From NCBI RefSeq assembly GCF_019222765.1, contig NZ_CP078145.1:1178001-1242000 (forward strand): DNA of 64,000 nt. The letters run 5' to 3'. The notes beneath the pieces were generated by a model that did not search any database, was not told the DNA's origin, and was given only the letters and a program-made list of their open reading frames with translations. This document shows, one piece after another, positions 43,593-50,168 of this stretch. Position numbers and translations under genes: made by a program. Origin of the DNA: Nocardia iowensis. GTDB taxonomy: Bacteria > Actinomycetota > Actinomycetes > Mycobacteriales > Mycobacteriaceae. Every line of letters starts with the position of its first letter. Positions within the stretch are counted from its first letter, which is position 1.

Positions 43593-44033
43593 ATGCACAA
43601 CGCATCTCGCATCATCCGCGTCGTAATCGGCGCAACCGTCCTGTTCGCCGTTCTGTCCATGGTCGCTATCGTCTGGGCCGGTCGGCAGGTCAGCGACGAC
43701 GATTCCGACACTTACCCGGCGGCCACCGCGCCACCCTTCCCGCTCGGGTGGCTGACCAAATCAACGCTGTACTTGCCGAATGGCGATACGGTGCCCGACC
43801 TGTTCGCCGAACTTCCCGCGTCCGAAACGGTGCCTACGGTGCCGGAGGACGCGGCGGTGTTCGACTGCCGGGTGGACGGCAATCAGATCTGCGGCGTAGA
43901 CGCCTACGTCGTCGGCCCGTACGGGGAGCCTATGCGGGTTGCCCCGGGCTACTGGGGATTTCACTGTCTGGGCGAGATCGGAAACCCCGGCGCGCGGGCA
44001 GCGCTCGGCATGGTCGAAATCGAGTGCCAGTGA
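43593..44033 (+). CDS. Membrane-anchored early protein
   Basis: A 146-residue protein with one N-terminal transmembrane segment (residues about 8-30, VVIGATVLFAVLSMVAIVWAG) and an outside domain of about 110 residues with four cysteines (FDCRVDGNQICG, HCLGE, ECQ) that may form disulfides. No family recognised. A surface role such as superinfection exclusion is possible but unsupported. Confidence 0.7.
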   Translation: MHNASRIIRVVIGATVLFAVLSMVAIVWAGRQVSDDDSDTYPAATAPPFPLGWLTKSTLYLPNGDTVPDLFAELPASETVPTVPEDAAVFDCRVDGNQICGVDAYVVGPYGEPMRVAPGYWGFHCLGEIGNPGARAALGMVEIECQ

Positions 44034-44173
44034 TTACGGCTCTGCGGCACGTCGACTATCCGCACTGCCCGGGGCAGCTGTACATGTGCTTCGCGTGTGA
44101 GGCGGGCGAATGTGTATGCGACCCGTCGACCGACGCGGGTTGTGTGTCGGATGAGTGCCTGATCAGCGGCTAA
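44030..44173 (+). CDS. Cysteine-rich microprotein
   Basis: A 47-residue protein starting at GTG 44030 that overlaps the previous stop (GTGA). It has eight cysteines in its short length (CPGQLYMCFACEAGECVCD, CVSDEC), suggesting zinc or disulfide stabilisation. An in-frame GTG six bases earlier is an alternative start. Unknown family. Confidence 0.55.
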   Translation: MITALRHVDYPHCPGQLYMCFACEAGECVCDPSTDAGCVSDECLISG

Positions 44174-44191
44174 CCAGCCTCTCTAAACGGC

Positions 44192-44216
44192 CCCGGCGCG
44201 TCCTTAGCGCGCCGGG
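44192..44216. terminator. Stem-loop with TCCTTAG loop, copy 1
   Basis: CCCGGCGCG/CGCGCCGGG, nine perfect pairs, loop TCCTTAG. No T tract follows. The same loop occurs in the stem-loop at 48173. Confidence 0.6.
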
Positions 44217-44244
44217 ACCACCTATCAGAATAGGACGGACCCGA

Positions 44245-44475
44245 ATGACTGCAATCATCCTGCCTCTGCACGCCGAACACCCAACTGTCACGCTCGACAA
44301 GGGGCCGACGTATGCCCTGTACGGGCTGTATCGCGCCTACAGCCGCGCCCGCCAGCACGGCGACCCCGTCAAAGTGCTGGACGCGCACCGGTCCGCATAC
44401 GTCGCTGCCGTCGCGGTCGCGGACGAGTCGACGTGCGAAGCGTTGCTAGTGCTCATTACGGCGGACCGCGCGTAG
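44245..44475 (+). CDS. Small early protein
   Basis: A 76-residue soluble, mostly helical protein (YALYGLYRAYSRARQHG, AHRSAYVAAVAVADESTCEALLVL). ATG start after a stem-loop. Its stop overlaps the next start (TAGTG). Unknown family. Confidence 0.65.
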   Translation: MTAIILPLHAEHPTVTLDKGPTYALYGLYRAYSRARQHGDPVKVLDAHRSAYVAAVAVADESTCEALLVLITADRA

Positions 44476-44678
44476 TGCCTCCGGCCGAACGGAGGCTAGC
44501 CGAGCTGCTAGAGCAGTTCATTTCGGCTCAGCGACGCGGCAGATTCCCCAGCGCTGCGGTGCGCCGCGAGATCGAATCGGCTGTGCAGCACGCAGATAAC
44601 GGCACGGTGCGGCGTGCGTGGGATCGTGCACGCCTGCGAGCGAATGCCCGCCACACCCAATACACCCCTCACAACTGA
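44475..44678 (+). CDS. Small basic early protein
   Basis: A 67-residue basic helical protein starting at GTG 44475, which overlaps the previous stop. LAELLEQFISAQRRGRFPSAAVRREIESAV and RAWDRARLRANAR suggest nucleic acid or protein binding. It is followed by a terminator. Confidence 0.6.
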   Translation: MPPAERRLAELLEQFISAQRRGRFPSAAVRREIESAVQHADNGTVRRAWDRARLRANARHTQYTPHN

Positions 44679-44694
44679 ATAATTCCTAGCAACC

Positions 44695-44718
44695 ACCCGG
44701 TCAGTCCTCTGACCGGGT
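44695..44718 (+). terminator. Intrinsic terminator
   Basis: ACCCGGTCAG-TCCT-CTGACCGGGT followed by GTTTTG. Ends the first early transcription unit. Confidence 0.85.
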
Positions 44719-44959
44719 GTTTTGCGTTCCCGCGGACCAGTCGGCGAGCTGGTGTGGCTAACCGGCGGGCAACCGGCCAAACGGAGAGTCATCGAAACAA
44801 GTTGTGCCCCTTCGGTTCTCACACGGCAAACGCCGATAACACGGCCCAGACGCAACGCTGAGCGATCGAAACCGCTCGCAGCGGCAACCACCTCCCTTCG
44901 ACCATTTTCGACGCTTAAAACGGCCGTCAGGGCAATTCCAAGAAGAATGCAGCCAGGTG
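44719..44959. other. Gene-free stretch before the second early promoter
   Basis: No convincing gene: frames here are arginine/proline-rich shadows with no binding sites. It separates a terminator from a strong promoter, so it is probably spacer or an operator region. Confidence 0.45.
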
Positions 44960-44988
44960 TTGACATGCACCCGGGGTGCACGTAACGT
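44960..44988 (+). promoter_or_regulatory. Promoter with palindromic spacer, copy 2
   Basis: TTGACA (44960-44965), 17-base spacer with TGCACC-CGG-GGTGCA (44966-44980), TAACGT (44983-44988). It matches copy 1 at all but two bases over about 25. It drives the unit containing 44994-45101 and probably 45319-45675. Confidence 0.8.
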
Positions 44989-44993
44989 CATTC

Positions 44994-45101
44994 ATGTCAG
45001 GCCAGCGGCCAGACATTCAAACTCTCTCGATTGCACGGCGCGCTACGCGGTTCATCCGCGCTACGTACGCGGCAATCAAACGTCCTTTGAGAACTTCATA
45101 G
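44994..45101 (+). CDS. Possible leaderless 35-residue peptide
   Basis: ATG five bases after the -10 element opens a 35-codon frame encoding a basic peptide (RRATRFIRATYAAIKR). By analogy with copy 1 of the promoter the ATG would be at or near the transcription start. The frame is short, so it may be a regulatory leader rather than a functional protein. Confidence 0.4.
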   Translation: MSGQRPDIQTLSIARRATRFIRATYAAIKRPLRTS

Positions 45102-45318
45102 TGTGGGGCCTATGCCCGAAACGGATACCTGGGTGGACTTGTCCCCGGGTATCAACGGACGGGCGTAAATACGGCACGACTAGAACAGCGTGCCACCCCG
45201 TAAGTCAAACCCAAATTCCTTGCCGCTTACGCGGCACGGATGGGGCTAGGACTTCAATGCCGGGCTCACGCCCGGAATGGCCGGTTCAAACCAGCGCGGG
45301 GACGGACTAGAGAAGGGA
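45102..45318 (+). promoter_or_regulatory. Structured leader of the 45319 gene
   Basis: About 215 bases with three stems: GATACC/GGTATC around 45124-45153, TGCCGC-TTAC-GCGGCA near 45220 and CCGGGC-TCAC-GCCCGG near 45262-45277. No gene seen. A tRNA was considered and rejected. Confidence 0.4.
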
Positions 45319-45675
45319 ATGCCCATGCAGTTCGTCACACTGACATGCGAATCGGAACACGAATCGCAGGTGATCGGAAATTCGGTCAACCTGTACTTTC
45401 ACATCCTCGCAGAGCGGGGCGTGAATCCGGAACGGTACTCGCCGTACCCCGAAGGCTCCGATGTCTTTCTGAACTGGAGCGACGTCAAGGAAACAGCTGC
45501 GTTCATCAAGGCCAGCAGCATGACCCGGATGTCCACCCACATGGCGAGAGCCATTCGAGAAGCCCTCTTGTACAAAGAGAAGCACGGGAAAGATCCCGAA
45601 TTCTCCGAGACAGCAGGGAAGCTCGCCAATCGGCTGACCTCTGAAATCTGGCGGGCTGAGATAGCCCGTCGGTGA
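45319..45675 (+). CDS. Early protein of unknown function
   Basis: A 118-residue soluble protein. ATG with AGAAGGG upstream; a second ATG lies two codons later. Contains NLYFHILAERGVNPERYS and SSMTRMSTHMARAIREALLY, the latter a likely amphipathic helix. No family recognised. Followed by a stem-loop at 45715. Confidence 0.65.
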   Translation: MPMQFVTLTCESEHESQVIGNSVNLYFHILAERGVNPERYSPYPEGSDVFLNWSDVKETAAFIKASSMTRMSTHMARAIREALLYKEKHGKDPEFSETAGKLANRLTSEIWRAEIARR

Positions 45676-45714
45676 AGGTTTGAGTCGAATCAAAGGATTG
45701 AGCCTGAACCTTGT

Positions 45715-45735
45715 CCCGGCCGCTCACTGGCCGGG
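45715..45735 (+). terminator. Stem-loop, likely terminator
   Basis: CCCGGCC-GCTCACT-GGCCGGG followed by GCATTGTTG. Confidence 0.65.
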
Positions 45736-45792
45736 GCATTGTTGATGTCCAATCGAAGAAAGGTATGAGACAAATTGTACAGGGAGGAAGTA

Positions 45793-46071
45793 ATGAACGA
45801 GAGACGGGCAAGGTGGGCCGAAATCGGGATCGAAACCTACACTCAGTCGGTGTCGGCGGCTCTCGAAAGGTTCGGGATTGGGACGGGTCAACTTTCCCAG
45901 AACAGCTTGTCAGAGGGCGAGGTTTTCGAGGAGGTTGCGAGTGATTTCGTGGGTAATCTCGCGCACCTGGCCCGGCGACGCGGCCACAATGTCCACGGAA
46001 TCATCGAACGTGGACTCTTCCATTTCCAAGCGGAATGCGCCGAAGAGCAAAGCGAATGGGGTTCGATGTGA
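45793..46071 (+). CDS. Early protein of unknown function
   Basis: A 92-residue acidic, helical protein. ATG behind AGGGAGGAAG. Segment FEEVASDFVGNLAHLARRRGHNVHGIIERGL looks like two helices. Unknown family. Confidence 0.65.
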   Translation: MNERRARWAEIGIETYTQSVSAALERFGIGTGQLSQNSLSEGEVFEEVASDFVGNLAHLARRRGHNVHGIIERGLFHFQAECAEEQSEWGSM

Positions 46072-46119
46072 AGACCGTGCGTATCACTTGGAACTCGGCA
46101 TCCGGTAAAGGCGAGGACC

Positions 46120-46344
46120 GTGGGTAGGGGCGTCACCGCGTCAACCCGCAAGCATTTCCGAACGCTGCCCGGCGGTGTTGTCGGGTGTTCGGGGTCGGGG
46201 TGCTTGCAGCCTGCCACGTGGTGGGCTGATTGGGAGCACAACGGGTGTCGCCGGTTCGTATCGACAGCATATTGCGACGCGCACGGATCGCACGAAAGGA
46301 ATGACCCGACTGGAAAGACCAAGGTGCGAGCTGTCGGGGGTTGA
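46120..46344 (+). CDS. Small zinc-ribbon-like protein
   Basis: A 74-residue protein starting at GTG. Cysteines in VGCSGSGCLQPATWW, NGCRR and AYCDAHGSH form a likely zinc site. A similar C..C-P..W...C...YC..H pattern occurs in actinophage accessory proteins. Role unknown. Followed by a terminator. Confidence 0.55.
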   Translation: MGRGVTASTRKHFRTLPGGVVGCSGSGCLQPATWWADWEHNGCRRFVSTAYCDAHGSHERNDPTGKTKVRAVGG

Positions 46345-46355
46345 GCCTCAAATTG

Positions 46356-46376
46356 GGCCACGGGAATCCCGTGGCC
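46356..46376 (+). terminator. Intrinsic terminator
   Basis: GGCCACGGG-AAT-CCCGTGGCC followed by TTTCTTG. Its position argues that the next gene starts at 46408, not at the TTG at 46381. Confidence 0.85.
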
Positions 46377-46407
46377 TTTCTTGAAGTTCAAACAAAAGGA
46401 GATAATC

Positions 46408-46998
46408 GTGTGCGACTGCACATGTCAAGACAATCATGAACGAGTGGCCAGAAAGGTAGCAGAACACCTTACGGGTGAATGGGTAGTGGACAACTACGAC
46501 CCAACTGAAAGAGAACCCGTGCGCCTCTCGGGACCGGACAATATGCTGCTCTGGCTTACGATAGATAAATTTGCGTCGGAGCGAAAGCGCGCTCGGATAC
46601 GCATAGGCGGAAGTTTTGGGGCCGAATATAGATACATCCCCCAGGGGGCTACGGTCGGGGACTACAGGATCACCGTGCGCGCCGATCGAGGATACGACGC
46701 GATAGCGCGCGAGGTCGAAAGTCGGTTGATTCCTCGCTATCGCGAAGCGCTGAGCGCGGCACTGGAGACCCACAACCAACTGCAAGCTAGGCGAGCGGCA
46801 GTCGTTTCGGAACTGCAAGAGATTTTGGAAGCCGAAATTTCCGACGTATCCAGCACAACAGCCAGATTCGGCAAACACCGGAAAGGCGTATTCAACGTCT
46901 TCGAGACTGGAGAGGTCTTGGTTTCGGTTCGGGTGCCCAGTGCTGACGCTGTCTCGGTCGCGCGCCATCTGAAAGAACTTGAATCGCTCTGGGTTTGA
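46408..46998 (+). CDS. Early protein of unknown function
   Basis: A 196-residue protein. The GTG at 46408 follows AAAGGAGA at good spacing and lies beyond a terminator. It opens MCDCTCQDNHERVARKVAEHL and is mixed alpha/beta, with a helical stretch YREALSAALETHNQLQARRAA. No family recognised. Codon use is less GC-biased than the replication genes, hinting at separate acquisition. Confidence 0.7.
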   Translation: MCDCTCQDNHERVARKVAEHLTGEWVVDNYDPTEREPVRLSGPDNMLLWLTIDKFASERKRARIRIGGSFGAEYRYIPQGATVGDYRITVRADRGYDAIAREVESRLIPRYREALSAALETHNQLQARRAAVVSELQEILEAEISDVSSTTARFGKHRKGVFNVFETGEVLVSVRVPSADAVSVARHLKELESLWV

Positions 46999-47010
46999 GC
47001 AGGAGAGCGA

Positions 47011-47034
47011 CCCCCGAACAATGCCGTTCGGGGG
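47011..47034. terminator. Stem-loop after 46998
   Basis: CCCCCGAAC-AATGCC-GTTCGGGGG, nine perfect pairs, directly after the gene. Weak T content downstream. Confidence 0.6.
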
Positions 47035-47068
47035 TGGTTCGCTCGTTCAAAACAGAAAGGTACAACTC

Positions 47069-48154
47069 ATGACCAAAGAAACAATAGAATGGTTGAACAA
47101 CTTCACGCTGATCGGCCATACGGACAAGCGCGGCAAGGCATGGCACTACCGCAAGTCCGACCAGGGCGTCCAGTCAAACCATTACACAGGATTCGTACCG
47201 GTGGCCGATGTTGTAGCGCGTCTATTTGACTGGGAGGCGCAAGCAGCGCCGCTCCGCTACGACGTGCCCGGCACAATCGAGACCTTCACGAACATCAGCG
47301 ATAACGGCACGATGATTCGCACGATCACCGACGATTCCCGCAAGGTGATCTATCGGTCCGACACCGGCGCGTTGCTGGGTGTCTTCAAGGAGAGCTACCG
47401 GATTCACCAGTTCAAAGAATGGTTGCTCGATAATCTCGCGAGCCTGATCACCCCGGACGGCCTCGCTGTCACCACCGATTCGCTCGGGATCGGCTCGGCC
47501 GGACTGTTGAAAGGTGGCGCTCAGGCTTGGGTACAGCTTGAGCGGCCAGACAACGTGACGACCCCGGAGGGCGTCAGCTTCCGGTCGTCTGTGCTTGCTA
47601 GCTCGTCGCACGATGGCACGGTCGCAACGCAGTTTTCCGCTGTGCAAACGATCGTGGTTTGCGACAACACGCACTGCTGGGCGTTGAACGAAGCACGCGG
47701 TACCGGAATGCGGTTCAAGTTCAAACGAACTAAGAACTCACTCAGCAAGATCAGTGACGCTCGGCAAGCGTTGGGAATCGTCGTGGAGTCTGCCGACCGG
47801 TTCGCCGCCGATGTGGCCGAGCTGTGCGCTACGACGGTCACTGATCGCCAGTTCTCTGAGTTTCTGAAGGTTTGGGCACCCGTGCCGGAGGAGAAGGGGC
47901 GCGGGCGAACACTTGCGGAGAACAAGCGCGACGCATTGACCACCATGTACAACACCGACATGAGGGCCGCGCCCTGGCGCGGCACGGCGTTCGGGGTTCT
48001 CCAGTCGGTCAACACCTACAACCACCATGGTTCTACCGTGCGCGGGGAAACCTCGCGGGCCGAACGCAACATGACCAACGCGATAACCGGCAAGACCGGG
48101 GAAGCGGACGCGGAAGCGCTCGACATGCTGAACCGAGTGTTGGTGTGCGCTTAA
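47069..48154 (+). CDS. DUF932 phage/plasmid-like protein
   Basis: A 361-residue protein of the DUF932 (phage/plasmid-like TIGR03299) family: VIYRSDTGALLGVFKESYRIHQ, SLGIGSAGLLKGGAQAWVQLE, VVCDNTHCWAL, KRTKNSLSKISDARQALG and the WRGTAFGVLQSVNTYNHH end. ATG after GAAAGG. The family is frequent in mobile elements; its molecular function is not established. Confidence 0.85.
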   Translation: MTKETIEWLNNFTLIGHTDKRGKAWHYRKSDQGVQSNHYTGFVPVADVVARLFDWEAQAAPLRYDVPGTIETFTNISDNGTMIRTITDDSRKVIYRSDTGALLGVFKESYRIHQFKEWLLDNLASLITPDGLAVTTDSLGIGSAGLLKGGAQAWVQLERPDNVTTPEGVSFRSSVLASSSHDGTVATQFSAVQTIVVCDNTHCWALNEARGTGMRFKFKRTKNSLSKISDARQALGIVVESADRFAADVAELCATTVTDRQFSEFLKVWAPVPEEKGRGRTLAENKRDALTTMYNTDMRAAPWRGTAFGVLQSVNTYNHHGSTVRGETSRAERNMTNAITGKTGEADAEALDMLNRVLVCA

Positions 48155-48172
48155 AGGCTTCAGCGCGCTTGT

Positions 48173-48203
48173 GGCTCCCGGTCGTCCTTAGCGACCGGGA
48201 GCC
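48173..48203. terminator. Stem-loop with TCCTTAG loop, copy 2
   Basis: GGCTCCCGGTCG/CGACCGGGAGCC, twelve perfect pairs, loop TCCTTAG, then GCTTTGT. Same loop as at 44192. Confidence 0.75.
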
Positions 48204-48237
48204 GCTTTGTATCCGAGTTACCGAGAAGGGGAACACG

Positions 48238-48468
48238 ATGCGGGCAAATCCGAACCAACTGCTAGCCGAGTTCCGTGCGGCCGTCGCAGAATCCGAACAC
48301 CTCGCGGAAGAGTTCAACTCAGATGACGACAAAGAGCACTCTGCGACCGAGTACCAACGATACGACGACCAAATGACTGCTCTGTACCAACGGGCGATCG
48401 AAGCGATGGACGCTCTAGACGGCTATCTCTCTCATGGTGGGCATCCGCCTGACGAGTGGTTGCGCTAG
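48238..48468 (+). CDS. Small acidic early protein
   Basis: A 76-residue acidic helical protein starting MRANPNQLLAEFRAAVAESE, ATG after GAGAAGGGG. Ends in GYLSHGGHPPDEWLR. Unknown family. Confidence 0.65.
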   Translation: MRANPNQLLAEFRAAVAESEHLAEEFNSDDDKEHSATEYQRYDDQMTALYQRAIEAMDALDGYLSHGGHPPDEWLR

Positions 48469-48499
48469 AACTGATGGCGGGCACAGGAATTCGACCGTA

Positions 48500-48925
48500 G
48501 TGTCGGTTCCTGTGACCGCTTACCCGCCCTCACCGGGTGATTCGCCCCAGTATCCGCAGACCAAGCCGTTTCCGGCCGGACCAGGTCCATACCTGGGCAC
48601 CGGCCCCGCGCCGGCCTCGGTCCAGAGGAGCGCTCCCTACCTGCCGGAGAACCCACAGTCGGCGCCATACGGATCTTCGTATCCGCACGTCAACCAGAAT
48701 TCCCAGTATCAGCAACAGTATCCGGCTGGACCCGGGGTGTGGCCGGGCCGGGGGCCGCAACAGCCGAATCCGGTCTATGGCAGTCCGCGGCAACCGGTGG
48801 TGGTGCAGCACGTCACCGCGACGCCGCGCCGGAGATGCAACCACCCGCTGCACTTCGCACTTACCTTGGTCTCGTGCGGGCTGTGGGCTCCGGTCTGGTT
48901 GTTCCTCGCGATCGTTCAACGATAG
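48500..48925 (+). CDS. Proline-rich membrane protein
   Basis: A 141-residue protein. The first 100 residues are proline/glutamine/tyrosine-rich and disordered; the C-terminus has CNHPLHFALTLVSCGLWAPVW and a hydrophobic end, one membrane segment. The terminal motif resembles small membrane proteins found in nocardial and mycobacterial phages and hosts. GTG 48500 chosen; a GTG at 48512 is possible. Role unknown; located just before the immunity region. Confidence 0.65.
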   Translation: MSVPVTAYPPSPGDSPQYPQTKPFPAGPGPYLGTGPAPASVQRSAPYLPENPQSAPYGSSYPHVNQNSQYQQQYPAGPGVWPGRGPQQPNPVYGSPRQPVVVQHVTATPRRRCNHPLHFALTLVSCGLWAPVWLFLAIVQR

Positions 48926-49182
48926 TGCGTCTGTGAAGGTTTGGGCCGAGGAGAAACAACTCGGCGCAGCATCAGGGCCGGATTGCCGAACGGAGATGTG
49001 GCGGATTGATGCTGGGGCGGTAGAGGTTTGAGGCAGTTCCAAACGGGCGGCGGGCGAAGGTTTCCGCAGATCAGAGTGTGCGAGAAGGCATTCCGTCGAC
49101 CCTAAGCGAACTGGACTGTTTACCCCGTCAGGTTGACTTTTAAACGGCTTTTAACGGAGACTCGGATCACATCGTTAGACTG
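48926..49182. other. Gene-free stretch before the immunity promoter
   Basis: No gene. A direct repeat CTTTTAAACGG/CTTTTAACGG lies at about 49136-49157, unusually AT-rich for this genome, and may be an operator. Confidence 0.4.
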
Positions 49183-49198
49183 TCGAACGTGTGTTCGA
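49183..49198. promoter_or_regulatory. SOS (LexA) box in a promoter spacer
   Basis: TCGAACGTGTGTTCGA, a perfect TCGAAC-N4-GTTCGA LexA box. It lies between TTAGAC (49175-49180) and TACCGT (49199-49204), so it fills the spacer of a possible promoter reading toward the immunity repressor gene. Confidence 0.8.
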
Positions 49199-49247
49199 TA
49201 CCGTAAGGACGGGTTGGGGTCGAAGGGGAGGGGGTGCGGGGATGACG

Positions 49248-49280
49248 TAGTTGACATATGCCCGGAGACACTGTCAACTA
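49248..49280. promoter_or_regulatory. Inverted repeat TAGTTGACA / TGTCAACTA
   Basis: Perfect nine-base inverted repeat with a 15-base spacer, 47 bases upstream of the repressor ATG. Each arm contains TGTCAA, the core of L5 repressor sites (known core TGTCAAG). It is the likely auto-operator and carries a -35-like TTGACA. Confidence 0.65.
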
Positions 49281-49326
49281 GTCTGTTGTGACAGCGGACA
49301 AGTCGGGGGCCGAGAAGGACCAACAA

Positions 49327-49836
49327 ATGAATACAGTCATTGACGGATTGTCGGCCGAGGCGGTCAAGGCGCTGGTAGATGAAGGCGTAGGGTTCGCCGA
49401 AATCGCTAGACGCTGTGGAAAGTCTCGGCAGTACGTTCAGCAGTTCGCGGCCCGTCACGGAATAGCACTACCGAAGACGCCGCGAAGGATGGTGGGGGAA
49501 GAGTTTCCCTGGAAGGTTCCCTCCGCGATGCAGCGGACGCCGCCGTACCGGCGGATGCGGGATCACGGGGAGTTCATGGCGACCGGCGGCGAGGGCATGT
49601 CGGCTGAGAAGAAGTCAAGGCTTCGGTCCTGGTACGACATGCTTCGCAAGTACGAGGTCGTACTCGAATTCGATCCCGAACTCCCTCCTACCCCGGGTGT
49701 TTCCCCGGCCGGCGGCTTCGCCTACCGTCCGCGCGAACAGCGTGATGGTGCGAAACTCCTCATCAGGCTAAACGAGCACACTCGGCTGACATCCAACGGG
49801 AAGAAGATTTGGGTGTTTCCGCCGAAGGACCCGTAA
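49327..49836 (+). CDS. Immunity repressor, L5 gp71-like
   Basis: A 169-residue DNA-binding protein. N-terminal helix-turn-helix (GVGFAEIARRCGKSRQYVQQFAARH). The C-terminal part carries RRMRDHGEFMATGGEGMSAEKKSRLRSWYDML, VVLEFDPELPPTPG, GGFAYRPR and LLIRLNEHTRLT, which match the L5 repressor segment by segment. ATG 49327 has a GAGAAGGA site; an upstream in-frame GTG falls too close to the operator. It should keep the prophage silent and confer superinfection immunity. The upstream SOS box suggests an extra control layer. Confidence 0.88.
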   Translation: MNTVIDGLSAEAVKALVDEGVGFAEIARRCGKSRQYVQQFAARHGIALPKTPRRMVGEEFPWKVPSAMQRTPPYRRMRDHGEFMATGGEGMSAEKKSRLRSWYDMLRKYEVVLEFDPELPPTPGVSPAGGFAYRPREQRDGAKLLIRLNEHTRLTSNGKKIWVFPPKDP

Positions 49837-49855
49837 GCGAAGGGGATGGACGAAC

Positions 49856-50134
49856 TTGCTTGATCTGCTGCGCCACGATTCACTTGTCGTAGTGAATAAC
49901 CTGCCGTGGGTGCAGGCTTTTCTCGAGGTAACCGCTGGTACCGTCTTGCTGTTCGTCCATCGGAGTTTGGCGTTGCCCTTGGATGACGAAAATTATGATC
50001 CGGTTGCGGATTTCATCAAGGTACGCAGAACAAAGTTGTTGTCCGAGCGAACGGAAAGGTTGCCGCAGTTCATGTTCGGGCAAGCGCTCATGTCCTGCTA
50101 TCGGATCGACGGGGTCAAGGAAAGCGCAGCATAA
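49856..50134 (+). CDS. Small protein of unknown function after the repressor
   Basis: A 92-residue protein starting at TTG, with AAGGGG upstream. A hydrophobic stretch (WVQAFLEVTAGTVLLFVH) may be buried or membrane-associated. Unknown family; position equals that of small genes next to the repressor in cluster A phages. Confidence 0.55.
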   Translation: MLDLLRHDSLVVVNNLPWVQAFLEVTAGTVLLFVHRSLALPLDDENYDPVADFIKVRRTKLLSERTERLPQFMFGQALMSCYRIDGVKESAA

Positions 50135-50150
50135 CCAAATAGGAGTAGAC

Positions 50151-50168
50151 ATGGTGGGAACCGGATGA
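50151..50168 (+). CDS. Five-codon leader peptide
   Basis: An ATG with AGGAG upstream opens MVGTG-stop, whose TGA overlaps the ATG of the nuclease gene (ATGA). It lies 18 bases before a strong palindromic terminator. Together these look like an attenuation or coupling device. Confidence 0.35.
   Translation: MVGTG

Noticed and set aside
45235..45305. A tRNA-like stretch (CCGGGCTCACGCCCGG followed by GGTTCAAACC)
   Set aside because: No acceptor stem or D arm can be formed and the T stem does not pair; it is a structured leader instead.
46381..46407. TTG at 46381 as start of the 46408 gene
   Set aside because: It is only five bases past a terminator stem and lacks a binding site, while GTG 46408 has AAAGGAGA in place.
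49120..49458. A 112-residue minus-strand frame across the immunity promoter
   Set aside because: It lies over the LexA box, the operator and the start of the repressor gene and has no recognisable protein features.
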